Shown piece by piece: positions 1-6,452 of a DNA stretch of 11,916 nt. The notes under the pieces are model-generated. The model was not told the DNA's origin, made no database searches, and saw only the letters and a program-made list of their open reading frames with translations. The position numbers and the translations under genes were made by a program. Positions within the stretch are counted from its first letter, which is position 1, and each line of letters starts with the position of its first letter. Source of the stretch: Loktanella sp. UBA3435 (GTDB lineage: Bacteria > Pseudomonadota > Alphaproteobacteria > Rhodobacterales > Rhodobacteraceae). Where the stretch lies: the NCBI GenBank assembly GCA_002378665.1, contig DFSO01000028.1, positions 13,572 through 25,487 of the forward strand. Reading direction: 5' to 3'.

Positions 1-161
1 ATGTCGACCCCTTCGGATCGTTCCGCCTGCTCAAGCGCGCCTGCGCGGACATCGATGGAAACAGAGGTGCCTTCAACCGCGATTGCGTCAGCCTGATCAG
101 CACCCGCCTTGCGGGCCAGATCAAGAAGTTGGGCGGTAAGGTCTGATAGGGGTTGGGTCAT
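1..161 (-). CDS. pmbA: TldD/PmbA family protein (PmbA/TldE-type), N-terminal 53 residues
   Basis: Only the first 53 codons are inside the window; the gene runs off the left edge. The ATG at 161-159 is preceded by a purine-rich AAGGAA ribosome site a few bases upstream. The visible protein begins MTQPLSDLTAQLLDLARKAG and continues with a GADQADAIAVEG segment and then SVSIDVRAGALEQAERSEG. A helix, then a strand with V-R-x-G-x-x-E, then the E-R-S-E-G motif is how PmbA/TldE-type members of the TldD/PmbA family begin. From family knowledge, TldE pairs with TldD in a heterodimeric metalloprotease that trims small peptides and modified peptides in the cytoplasm. The metal-binding part lies in TldD and cannot be judged here. 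It follows the DUF2125 gene on the same strand after a 74-base gap. The PmbA rather than TldD assignment rests on this short stretch only. Confidence 0.72.
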   Translation of the reverse strand, partial: MTQPLSDLTAQLLDLARKAGADQADAIAVEGTSVSIDVRAGALEQAERSEGVD

Positions 162-195
162 CGGAATTCCTTTTCTCCCCCATCAGGTAATCTGC

Positions 196-227
196 GGCGC
201 GGTCTGCTGCAAGGCTTTGACCGCGCC
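196..227 (-). terminator. Inverted repeat after the DUF2125 gene, possible weak terminator
   Basis: A perfect 9-base inverted repeat, GGCGCGGTC at 196-204 and GACCGCGCC at 219-227, encloses a 14-base loop. It lies 8 bases past the DUF2125 stop codon and before pmbA. There is no T-run after it on the minus strand, so it may be an attenuating or mRNA-stabilising hairpin rather than a full terminator. Confidence 0.35.
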
Positions 228-235
228 ACAAAGAA

Positions 236-1738
236 TTATTGCAGGCGTTGACCGTTGGCGATCAGGTGACCTTCATCGTTGACTTCGATCTTGGATGTCA
301 GTTCATCGTCGCCCGTTGGGGTCGCAAACATACCCATCATCATACGGCCCATCATGGCTTGATCTTCAGGGAGTAAGCCCATCGCGATCAGCTTGTCGAT
401 CAGCGTGTTTGCACCTTTGACGTTGACGGTCACGTCGCCGTTTGGACGTGGTATGCCGTTGAAGGTCGTAAGATCGGTGTTGTCAAATGTGAATGCACCA
501 GCGCCAGTCACCTCTGCGCCCGCAGCAGAAATTTTCAGGTTGTTCAGCGTCAAGGCATTCAGTTCACCCGGTACTGGGGCGTTCGCAATGGCATCGGCTT
601 GCGTTGGGTCAAGCAGGTCGAAAAACAATTTCGCTTTGCCAGACAGGTCTAGCAGGATGGTGACAGGATCATGTGGCAGGGCGCCGCTTGGATCGGCAAG
701 CGTCCAGATCGTGTCGTTGACGTTCAGGTCGGTAAAGTTGACCAACAAACCAAAATCAGTGGGCTCGTCGGTTTTCGCAAGCGGCATGCCAAACCCAAGG
801 CCTGCTTCTGCCAAGCTGATCTCAATCGGGAACGGGATATTCGCGCCATTCATCGCAACCGCAATATCTTGCGAGAGAGTGTCATAGCGGACGGCGGTTT
901 CATCCATCGTCATCTTCAAATGACCAGAACCGACACTAGCAGACCCAGACGTTTGCTCGCCCTCGGCATTTACGTCAAAAATGTAGTTCCCTTTGCCATA
1001 TGTATAGCCACCACCCAGACGGTAACCGTTGAAAAACATATCCTCTGGCTTTGTCATGTTTTCAGCAAGCGGGAGGACCATAGACGCTTTGGTCGCGAGG
1101 TCTTCGATCTTACCGCTGAGTGTGAAATAGTCGCCAGCCGTGTCGGGCGGCGTCACATCTACTAGCATGCTGAGTGAACCCGCAGTCATATCGTAATCGA
1201 TTTCGCGCATATCGCCCGTCGTGGTCGTAAAGGCCCCTGCGAGGTTATTGAGGGTGACGCGCACGTCGGACTTTAACTTTTTGCTATTCTTAGTGATGTC
1301 ATCAACGATAAACCCGTATTTATCTGCGCTGACATTATAGATCATCGCCTCTGGCGTGCCGCTCACGTCAAGGTCCATGCCCGTCATTAGCACAGAGACA
1401 TTTACCTCCGCACCCGTCGCAGTTTCGATTTTCAGCGGATAGGACTCGGCCAGTTTCACCGAAACGGTTCCATTTCCGTTTTCCACAAAAGCGATCGCGC
1501 CCATATCCATATCAAAGACGGTTTGGTTGTCGTCCACATGAAACGAAACACTGGAAACCGTGAGCGTATCGCCATCCTTTGAGACATCACCAATCGTGAC
1601 GCCATCGTCGCCGTACATAGCAAAGTTTTCCTGCCAGTTGGCCCAAACATCTTCAGCGGTCACATCCGCATGCGCCGCACCAGCAGAAAGCAGAGCAATT
1701 ACACAGGCAGTGCTACCGAGGGGGGTGAATTTCGTCAT
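236..1738 (-). CDS. DUF2125 domain-containing secreted protein
   Basis: This is a 500-residue protein starting at ATG 1738-1736, with an AAAGGAT ribosome site directly upstream. Residues 1-24 form a Sec signal peptide: MTKF, then a hydrophobic Ala/Leu core, then the AHA cleavage site followed by DVTAEDVW. The mature part is rich in beta strands, acidic, and almost free of Cys, which fits a periplasmic location. The N-terminal pattern (DVTAEDVW, then a Trp and a Y-G-D-D-G segment) and the overall length match alphaproteobacterial DUF2125 proteins as I remember them. The end of the protein (IEVNDEGHLIANGQRL) resembles the closing strands of AsmA/YdgA-like envelope proteins, but that is only an impression. 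No catalytic motif is visible and no function is established for the family. It precedes pmbA on the same strand and is divergent from the SDR gene. A Met-rich stretch (MMGRMMMGMF) near the C-terminus is notable. Confidence 0.8.
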   Translation of the reverse strand: MTKFTPLGSTACVIALLSAGAAHADVTAEDVWANWQENFAMYGDDGVTIGDVSKDGDTLTVSSVSFHVDDNQTVFDMDMGAIAFVENGNGTVSVKLAESYPLKIETATGAEVNVSVLMTGMDLDVSGTPEAMIYNVSADKYGFIVDDITKNSKKLKSDVRVTLNNLAGAFTTTTGDMREIDYDMTAGSLSMLVDVTPPDTAGDYFTLSGKIEDLATKASMVLPLAENMTKPEDMFFNGYRLGGGYTYGKGNYIFDVNAEGEQTSGSASVGSGHLKMTMDETAVRYDTLSQDIAVAMNGANIPFPIEISLAEAGLGFGMPLAKTDEPTDFGLLVNFTDLNVNDTIWTLADPSGALPHDPVTILLDLSGKAKLFFDLLDPTQADAIANAPVPGELNALTLNNLKISAAGAEVTGAGAFTFDNTDLTTFNGIPRPNGDVTVNVKGANTLIDKLIAMGLLPEDQAMMGRMMMGMFATPTGDDELTSKIEVNDEGHLIANGQRLQ

Positions 1739-1855
1739 GGTTTAATCCTTTCGGGCCGAGGCCCGCATAATGCGAACACCTTGCACAAAGCGGCAAGGTC
1801 GGGAATTCTACCGTTAACGTAGCGATAGCAGTGACCAACAAAAAGGGGCGAGCCG
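1739..1855. promoter_or_regulatory. Divergent intergenic region with inverted repeats
   Basis: This 117-base gap separates the DUF2125 gene (minus) from the SDR gene (plus), so promoters for both should lie here. I see three symmetric elements. CGGGCC/GGCCCG at 1752-1765 has a 2-base centre and lies just upstream of the DUF2125 ribosome site. ACCTTGC at 1778-1784 is inversely repeated as GCAAGGT at 1793-1799 with an 8-base loop. CGTTAACG at 1812-1819 is a palindrome. No convincing -35/-10 pair stands out. The repeats could be operators or 5' mRNA hairpins of the DUF2125 transcript. Confidence 0.35.
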
Positions 1856-2614
1856 ATGAAAAAGCGCGATATGAGCGGAAAAACCGTGATGATTACGGGT
1901 GCAAGCCGTGGAATTGGCGAGGCAACAGCGCGGGTATTTGCCGAAGCGGGGGCCAATGTTGCCCTTCTGGCCCGCTGCGTGGACGAGATTGCTCAGACGG
2001 CGGACGAGATTGGACGATCTGCGATAGCGATCCCATGTGATGTGTCGCGCCGTAGCGAAGTCGAGGCCGCTGTCGCCGCAACAACCCGCACGTTTGGCTG
2101 CCTTGATGTGCTGATCGGCAATGCAGGAATGGTCGCGCCTATCGGGCTTTTGGGGGACACTGATCCCGACGCTTGGTCTCATGCGATTGATGTGAACCTC
2201 AAAGGTGTGTTCTATGGCATGCATGCCGTTTTGCCTGGCATGATCGCGCAGGGGCACGGCACAATTTTGACGGTTTCTTCAGGCGCTGCGCATAGCCCAA
2301 TTGAAGGCTGGTCAGCCTACTGTAGCGCCAAGGCCGCCGCTTATATGTTGACCCGATCGGTTGATAATGAAGCGCGTGACAAAGGCGTGCGGGTCATGTG
2401 CCTATCCCCTGGTACCGTCGCTACGCAGATGCAGCGCGATATTAAAGCGTCGGGGATCAATCCTGTGAGCAAGATGGAGTGGTCCGATCACATTCCGCCC
2501 GAGTGGCCCGCGCGGGCGTTGTTGTGGATGTGTACGGCAGAGGCCGATTCGTATCTTGGCACTGATGTGGTACTGCGCGATCAGGCCATCCGCGATCTGG
2601 TAGGCTTGGCATGA
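1856..2614 (+). CDS. SDR family NAD(P)-dependent oxidoreductase
   Basis: This 252-residue classical short-chain dehydrogenase/reductase starts at ATG 1856, with GGGG seven bases upstream. An in-frame ATG at 1871 (residue 6) is a possible alternative. The Rossmann cofactor motif T-G-A-S-R-G-I-G is at residues 14-21. D62 follows beta-3, the N-A-G motif is at 89-91, and the structural Asn is N114. The catalytic set is S142, Y155 and K159 (Y-C-S-A-K), and the P-G motif is at 185-186. All residues needed for activity are present, so it should be a soluble NAD(P)-dependent alcohol/ketone oxidoreductase. The arginines at R18 and R40 lean towards NADP(H), which is inference. The substrate cannot be read from sequence. 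Its stop overlaps the next start (ATGA at 2611-2614), so it is probably translationally coupled to the hydratase-like gene, perhaps acting on a related acyl or hydroxyacyl substrate. Confidence 0.9.
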   Translation: MKKRDMSGKTVMITGASRGIGEATARVFAEAGANVALLARCVDEIAQTADEIGRSAIAIPCDVSRRSEVEAAVAATTRTFGCLDVLIGNAGMVAPIGLLGDTDPDAWSHAIDVNLKGVFYGMHAVLPGMIAQGHGTILTVSSGAAHSPIEGWSAYCSAKAAAYMLTRSVDNEARDKGVRVMCLSPGTVATQMQRDIKASGINPVSKMEWSDHIPPEWPARALLWMCTAEADSYLGTDVVLRDQAIRDLVGLA

Positions 2615-3213
2615 TCGAGGTCAAACAAGACGGCGCAATGTTGACGGTGACACTCAACAGGCCTGACAAAGCGAACGCGTTGACGCTCGAGATGCTGTCG
2701 GACCTTGTCGAAATTTACCGTAACGCCGATGCAAAGGTCATTATCCTGACTGGGGCTGGAGGCGTGTTTAGCGCTGGTGCCGATTTGGACGCGGCACGCG
2801 CTGGGCTGGCAACCAGCCCGTTATGGGAACAGTTATCTGGCGCAATCTCTGCCCACGCTGGCCTGACTATTGCGGCATTAAACGGTACGCTCGCAGGCGG
2901 CGCGTTTGGTATGGCCTTGGCTTGCGATCTGCGGATTGCCGTGCCGAACGCAAAGTTTTTCTATCCTGTTATGAAGCTTGGTTTCCTACCGCAACCCAGC
3001 GATCCCGCGCGATTGCGTGACCTGATTGGGCCTGCACGCGCCAAAATTATCCTGATGGCAGGGCAAAAGGTACTGGCTGACGAGGCGCTCCAATGGGGGT
3101 TGATCGACCGCATCGTGGCCGCCGATATGTTGTTGGAGGCAGCGACTGCGTTGGGCCAAGACGTCATGGCCGCCGCACAAGTTCACGCAGCAGGCATCAA
3201 AGGAATGATCTGA
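2611..3213 (+). CDS. Enoyl-CoA hydratase/isomerase (crotonase) superfamily protein, short and atypical
   Basis: This is a 200-residue crotonase-fold protein. Recognisable parts are V-T-L-N-R-P-D-K-A-N-A-L (residues 13-24), the first oxyanion-hole segment F-S-A-G-A-D-L (53-59), the second around N-G-T-L-A-G-G-A-F-G (91-100) followed by A-C-D-L-R-I-A (104-110), and A-x-x-W-G-L-I-D-R-I-V near 159-169. It is about 60 residues shorter than the usual 255-265, ending soon after the core and lacking most of the C-terminal helices. At the places where rat mitochondrial hydratase has its two catalytic glutamates (E144 and E164), this protein appears to have G100 and V120 by motif alignment. It is therefore unlikely to be a standard hydratase. 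Isomerase, thioesterase or another crotonase-type chemistry, or loss of activity, are alternatives. ATG 2611 overlaps the SDR stop by 4 bases. Confidence 0.82.
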   Translation: MIEVKQDGAMLTVTLNRPDKANALTLEMLSDLVEIYRNADAKVIILTGAGGVFSAGADLDAARAGLATSPLWEQLSGAISAHAGLTIAALNGTLAGGAFGMALACDLRIAVPNAKFFYPVMKLGFLPQPSDPARLRDLIGPARAKIILMAGQKVLADEALQWGLIDRIVAADMLLEAATALGQDVMAAAQVHAAGIKGMI

Positions 3214-3273
3214 CCGCTTGTTTTGAAAGACGACAACAGGCAATAGGGTTAAAACTAAAGGGAATTGCGCGAT

Positions 3274-4584
3274 ATGGAAAGTCAAAGCACGATTGTCGAT
3301 CAGGGCCTCGAGCTACTGAACAAGGGAATGGACCTCGCGCTGGTTTGGCTTTTATCGCCTGCGGCGTGGACACAATTTGCGCTGCTGGTCGGGGCTTATT
3401 TCCTCGCGCTTATTCTCAATCGGATCATCACGCCGAAACTGTCGCGGCTCCTATTACCTGAAGCTGATAGCACGACTTTGCTATCGAAAGGGCGCCGCTT
3501 TATCCTGATGTTCCTACCGCTCTTGTTGCCGCTGTTTGCCTACGGGTTCACTGCGATTGGCGAGCAGGTCACGCGGTCCCTGTTCGGCTCTGGTGCCGTG
3601 ATTGCCTTCGGTAAGCGGTTCTTCTTGTTCTTGGCGCTACGCAGCTTTGCCCGCAATATTCTGACCGATTCGTTCCTGCGCCTTTTGGGTAAATTTGTCG
3701 TGATTCCCGTGGGCGCACTTTACGCGCTAGGCGTGCTTGATCCTGTGATGGTGGGGTTGTCTGAGACGGGCGTCAGCATCGGACATATCAACTTTAGCGT
3801 TCTAGCGCTGGTGCGCGGGATCATCGCAGGCATTTTGCTGTTCTGGCTTGGCCATTGGTCCAATACCCAATCGGTCGCCTATATAGAACGACAGCGCATG
3901 CGCCCTGCGATCCGCCAACTGCTGACCAAAGTCGCCGAATTCGCGATCTTTGGTTTTGCCTTCCTTCTGCTGATGAACATCATGGGCGTCGACCTTGTTT
4001 CGCTTGCGGTTTTGGGTGGAGCGATTGGTGTCGGCCTTGGCTTTGGCCTGCAAAAAATCGCATCGAACTTTATCTCTGGCGTAATCCTATTGGTCGAGGG
4101 GCAGGCAACCGTTGGCGACTATGTTGAACTCGACGGTGGCGAGGCGGGCACGATCATCAAAATGACCGCGCGGGCGACTTTCCTAGAGACATTCGACGGG
4201 CGCTGGATAGTTGTTCCAAACGAAGACTTTATCACAACCCGCGTGGTGAACTACTCTGATAGCGGCTCTGCCAACCGTCTCGAAGCGCCGTTCTCGGTCA
4301 GCTACGACACCGACATCAATAAGGTCCCCGCATTGATCGAAGCTGCGGTCTCGGCACATCCATCCGTCCTGCAAAAGCCAGAGCCACCCGATTGCGAGTT
4401 GCGTGGGTTTGGCGACAGCAGGATCGATTTTGTCGTCGAATTTTGGGTCAACGGGATCGACGACGGCAAGAATAAATACACTTCCGACATTCTCTTTGTG
4501 ATCTGGAACACGCTGAAAGATAACGGCATTGAAATCCCTTACCCACACCGTGTGATAGAGATCAAAGGCGGATTACCAAAGTGA
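3274..4584 (+). CDS. Mechanosensitive ion channel family protein (MscS-type)
   Basis: This 436-residue inner-membrane protein belongs to the extended MscS family. I chose ATG 3274 because AAAGGGA (3257-3263) is correctly spaced for it; the in-frame TTG at 3265 would be only one base from that site. Hydrophobic segments lie at about 32-49, 76-94, 108-125, 141-160, 174-193 and 220-237. The pore-lining helix is at about 243-272 (G-G-A-I-G-V-G-L-G-F-G-L-Q-K, then N-F-I-S-G-V). Next come the beta domain (V-G-D-Y-V-E-L, 280-286), the V-P-N-E-D-F motif (314-319) and an I-P-Y-P-H-R C-terminal signature (421-426). It is expected to open under membrane tension and release solutes on osmotic downshock. 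It has more transmembrane helices than E. coli MscS and lacks the very large periplasmic domain of MscK. It follows the hydratase-like gene after 60 bases and shares a GTGA overlap with the next gene. Confidence 0.92.
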   Translation: MESQSTIVDQGLELLNKGMDLALVWLLSPAAWTQFALLVGAYFLALILNRIITPKLSRLLLPEADSTTLLSKGRRFILMFLPLLLPLFAYGFTAIGEQVTRSLFGSGAVIAFGKRFFLFLALRSFARNILTDSFLRLLGKFVVIPVGALYALGVLDPVMVGLSETGVSIGHINFSVLALVRGIIAGILLFWLGHWSNTQSVAYIERQRMRPAIRQLLTKVAEFAIFGFAFLLLMNIMGVDLVSLAVLGGAIGVGLGFGLQKIASNFISGVILLVEGQATVGDYVELDGGEAGTIIKMTARATFLETFDGRWIVVPNEDFITTRVVNYSDSGSANRLEAPFSVSYDTDINKVPALIEAAVSAHPSVLQKPEPPDCELRGFGDSRIDFVVEFWVNGIDDGKNKYTSDILFVIWNTLKDNGIEIPYPHRVIEIKGGLPK

Positions 4585-5726
4585 CCGACGTGCTCGTCAT
4601 CGGGGCAGGGCCTGCGGGCCTGATGGCCGCCGAAACATTGGCCGCCGCGGGACGCAAAGTCACCATCGTCGACGCAATGCCGTCTGTTGGACGCAAATTC
4701 ATGATGGCGGGTAAGTCTGGGCTAAACATCACGAAAGACGAGGATATCGAGACGTTTCTGTCAGCGTGCGGTCCAATGCCTGAGGTCATGCAAACAGCCC
4801 TGCGCGCGTTTGGTCCTGAACAGGTCAAGGCATGGGCCGAAGGCTTGGGGCAGCCGCTTTTCACGGGATCAACGGGGCGCGTGTTTCCGAAGGCGATGAA
4901 AGCCTCCCCGCTTTTGCGGGCATGGATGGGTCGGCTGACCGATCTTGGGGTAACGTTCCATACGCGTTGGCGCTGGACAGGGTGGGACGACGACGCGGTC
5001 ACGTTTGATACGCCTGCAGGGCCACAGCGCCTCAATCCTACGGTAACGATTCTGGGGCTCGGTGGTGCGAGCTGGCCACGGCTTGGGTCGGACGGCACTT
5101 GGTCCAAGCATTTTGAACAGATTGCGCCATTTCATCCTGCGAATATGGGGTTCTTAGTACAATGGTCCGAACACATGGCGGGACACTTTGGCAAACCTGT
5201 GAAAGCCGTCGCGCTGAACGCTGGGCAAACCTCATCGCGCGGCGAGTTCGTCATTTCCGCCCATGGGATCGAAGGCGGCGGCATATATGAAGTGAGCCGT
5301 GCGATGCGTGAAGGTGCGTCACTGACGATCGACCTCCTTCCAGATTGGTCGCTAGATCGGGTTCGCAAAGCGGTACAGCGACCACGTGGGAAAAACACGC
5401 TGACAAACCATCTGCGCAAGGCGCTCAAGCTGGAGCCAGCGCAACTCGCGATACTGTCTGAATTTGGCCGCCCCTTCCCGCAGGATATCGCGTCGATTAT
5501 AAAATCAGTCCCAATCACGCATTCTGGACCGATGACTTTGGACCACGCAATCTCCTCGGCTGGCGGAATCAGGTTCGAGGATTTGCAGGGATTCCAAGTG
5601 CGGGCCCGCACAAACGTCTATTGTGTCGGCGAAATGCTAAATTGGGAGGCGCCAACTGGCGGATACCTCATCACGGCATGCCTCGCGACAGGGCGTGCCG
5701 CTGCATTGCAAGCTTTGGTTCAATAA
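4581..5726 (+). CDS. FAD-dependent flavoprotein, HI0933/BaiN-like family (TIGR03862-type)
   Basis: This 381-residue flavoprotein starts at GTG 4581, whose GTGA overlaps the stop of the channel gene, indicating translational coupling. The FAD-binding Rossmann motif G-A-G-P-A-G is at residues 8-13, with the acidic D31 ending beta-2. The family signature G-R-K-F-M-M-A-G-K-S-G-L-N-I-T is at 37-51; in the YhiN/BaiN branch the same place reads more like SGxGRCNxTN. The C-terminal FAD-contact segment includes G-E-M-L (350-353) and T-G-G-Y (359-362), followed by A-T-G-R-A-A-A. Length and motifs match the TIGR03862 subgroup of HI0933-like proteins, which are common in proteobacteria and have no firmly established substrate. 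It is a soluble, probably NAD(P)H-using oxidoreductase. It appears intact. Nothing in the sequence explains its pairing with a mechanosensitive channel. Confidence 0.88.
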   Translation: MTDVLVIGAGPAGLMAAETLAAAGRKVTIVDAMPSVGRKFMMAGKSGLNITKDEDIETFLSACGPMPEVMQTALRAFGPEQVKAWAEGLGQPLFTGSTGRVFPKAMKASPLLRAWMGRLTDLGVTFHTRWRWTGWDDDAVTFDTPAGPQRLNPTVTILGLGGASWPRLGSDGTWSKHFEQIAPFHPANMGFLVQWSEHMAGHFGKPVKAVALNAGQTSSRGEFVISAHGIEGGGIYEVSRAMREGASLTIDLLPDWSLDRVRKAVQRPRGKNTLTNHLRKALKLEPAQLAILSEFGRPFPQDIASIIKSVPITHSGPMTLDHAISSAGGIRFEDLQGFQVRARTNVYCVGEMLNWEAPTGGYLITACLATGRAAALQALVQ

Positions 5727-5887
5727 AACCGTCGTTCTTGCGGAACAACGCGGTATGGCGACTCGAAGGCGGCGGCGCCCCTAGCCTAAGCAGTGCTGAA
5801 GCAAGCAAAGAACCGCTCAAATACAGCGTTTGTATCGGGAATTTCGAAAATTTCATGTGAGGAGTGTTGCAACGTAGCATCGCTTAT

Positions 5888-5909
5888 AGGGGCTTTTTAA
5901 ACCCTTTTT
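5888..5909 (+). terminator. Possible weak terminator of the upstream operon
   Basis: A short stem (AGGG at 5888-5891 with CCCT at 5902-5905, ten-base loop) runs into a T-run at 5905-5909. It lies 160 bases past the flavoprotein stop. The stem is short, so this is a tentative call. Confidence 0.3.
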
Positions 5910-5972
5910 GCGAATAAAACGGCACGAAACCTCAATCCGAACGGTCGGTTTTAAACTAGAATCGATGATATA

Positions 5973-5995
5973 AGCCAATGTTTATTGGCTGTTTT
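5973..5995 (+). terminator. Stem-loop AGCCAAT/ATTGGCT followed by GTTTT
   Basis: A perfect 7-base stem (5973-5979 with 5984-5990) has a 4-base loop, GTTT, and is followed by GTTTT (5991-5995). It resembles a small intrinsic terminator, either for the flavoprotein operon or for an unannotated short RNA. A regulatory hairpin in a leader is the alternative. Confidence 0.45.
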
Positions 5996-6085
5996 GCGGA
6001 TCCCCGACCTTTGAGAGAAGGAATTTGCAAAAACGGGACGAGACCTTCGCCCAAAATATCGCGCCTAAATTGTGTCGAGAACATC

Positions 6086-6114
6086 TTGGGAAACAAATAT
6101 CCACTTGTTTTATT
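6086..6114 (+). promoter_or_regulatory. Candidate promoter for the mini-genes
   Basis: TTGGGA (6086-6091) and TTTATT (6109-6114) are separated by 17 bases. Each matches four of six consensus positions of a housekeeping-sigma promoter. The start site would fall about 55 bases before the first mini-gene. This is a pattern match in AT-rich DNA only. Confidence 0.3.
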
Positions 6115-6177
6115 AGCCCAGTTTCGCTAAAAAAAAACTTGATCGTCTACATCGTGCATTTTATTTGGAGTATCGAC

Positions 6178-6378
6178 ATGCGCCTTACAACTACACTCGC
6201 TGCCGCAGCTGTTATCGCAGTTTCCGGCGTTGCCGCTAACGCTGGTGGCCTCGGTGATACTGTCACTGAACCAACAATCGTCATGGAAGAAGTTGCTGCG
6301 CCAACTAGCTCAGTGAGCAGCGGCTACATCGTGCTTGGCCTTTTGGCAGCACTCGTTGCAGCTTCCGCGTCTTTCTAA
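6178..6378 (+). CDS. Small secreted/tail-anchored hypothetical protein, copy 1
   Basis: This 66-residue protein has no function that I recognise. ATG 6178 is supported by TTGGAG seven bases upstream (6165-6170). A longer in-frame TTG start at 6025 is unlikely, since the extra residues are low in quality and the signal peptide begins at 6178. Residues 1-22 (M-R-L-T-T-T-L-A-A-A-A core, ending A-N-A) look like a Sec signal peptide. Residues 23-47 are short and acidic with Thr, Ser and Pro. Residues 48-66 read SGYIVLGLLAALVAASASF, a hydrophobic stretch long enough to span a membrane and ending in Phe. The likely product is a tiny periplasmic protein anchored by its C-terminus, or an excreted hydrophobic peptide. 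Codons favour GCT, GTT, ATC and AAC, like the porin gene and unlike the neighbouring enzymes, suggesting high expression. It is followed by a UUCG-loop hairpin and a paralog. Confidence 0.78.
   Translation: MRLTTTLAAAAVIAVSGVAANAGGLGDTVTEPTIVMEEVAAPTSSVSSGYIVLGLLAALVAASASF
6298..6378 (+). repeat. Near-identical 81-bp 3' segment, copy 1 (copy 2 at 6582-6662)
   Basis: The last 27 codons of the first mini-gene, stop included, match those of the second at 77 of 81 bases. The match includes an uninterrupted 51-base identity (6318-6368 with 6602-6652). The offset is 284 bases. The 5' halves of the two genes differ at many synonymous sites, so the 3' part is better conserved than simple tandem duplication predicts. 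Confidence 0.9.
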
Positions 6379-6388
6379 GCTTCGCTTA
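6376..6388 (+). other. Small stem-loop at the first mini-gene stop codon
   Basis: TAAGC (6376-6380) pairs with GCTTA (6384-6388) around the three-base TTC loop. The TAA stop is part of the stem. It may help protect the 3' end of the message. Confidence 0.35.
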
Positions 6389-6407
6389 AAAGACTGGAAT
6401 GTCTAGA

Positions 6408-6431
6408 AGGCTGGCTTCGGCCAGCCTGTTT
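6408..6431 (+). terminator. UUCG-loop hairpin between the mini-genes
   Basis: AGGCTGGC (6408-6415) and GCCAGCCT (6420-6427) form a perfect 8-base stem closed by a C(TTCG)G tetraloop, followed by GTTT. The T-tail is short, so it may act as a partial terminator and RNA stabiliser. The second gene could then be reached by read-through or have its own promoter. Confidence 0.65.
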
Positions 6432-6452
6432 CATAACACTAGGATAGTAAAT

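Larger units (their letters stand above)
5727..6177. other. 451-bp gene-free region upstream of the mini-gene pair
   Basis: I see no convincing gene here. The only open frames are short, start at weak codons and have no family resemblance. The region is more AT-rich than its surroundings from about 5820 onward. It holds weak stem-loops at 5888-5909 and 5937-5952 that may end the flavoprotein operon, a stronger stem-loop at 5973-5990, an A-run at 6129-6137, and a candidate promoter at 6086-6114. It could contain a small RNA or a long 5' leader for the first mini-gene; the sequence does not settle this. Confidence 0.6.

Noticed and set aside
393..1165. Two 164-codon plus-strand open frames opposite the DUF2125 gene
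   Set aside because: They overlap each other and lie antisense to a gene with a good ribosome site and signal peptide. Neither shows recognisable domains.
1814..2257. 147-codon minus-strand frame overlapping the SDR start
   Set aside because: It is antisense to the intact SDR motifs and crosses the divergent promoter region.
3265..3273. TTG start for the MscS-type channel
   Set aside because: The only ribosome site, AAAGGGA, ends one base before this TTG and fits the ATG at 3274 instead.
5132..5611. 159-codon minus-strand frame inside the flavoprotein gene
   Set aside because: It is antisense to conserved flavoprotein sequence and has no plausible ribosome site or family features.
5671..5880. 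69-codon minus-strand frame partly in the 5727-6177 gap
   Set aside because: It has a hydrophobic-looking stretch, but its start is poor, it runs into the flavoprotein gene and nothing supports it as a gene. I treat it as chance.
6025..6177. N-terminal extension of the first mini-gene from a TTG codon
   Set aside because: The extension would bury the signal peptide, lacks a well-spaced ribosome site and crosses the candidate promoter. The ATG at 6178 has TTGGAG at correct spacing.
6399..6452. N-terminal extension of the second mini-gene from ATG 6399
   Set aside because: It would translate through the UUCG hairpin, has no ribosome site, and breaks the close match with the start of copy 1.
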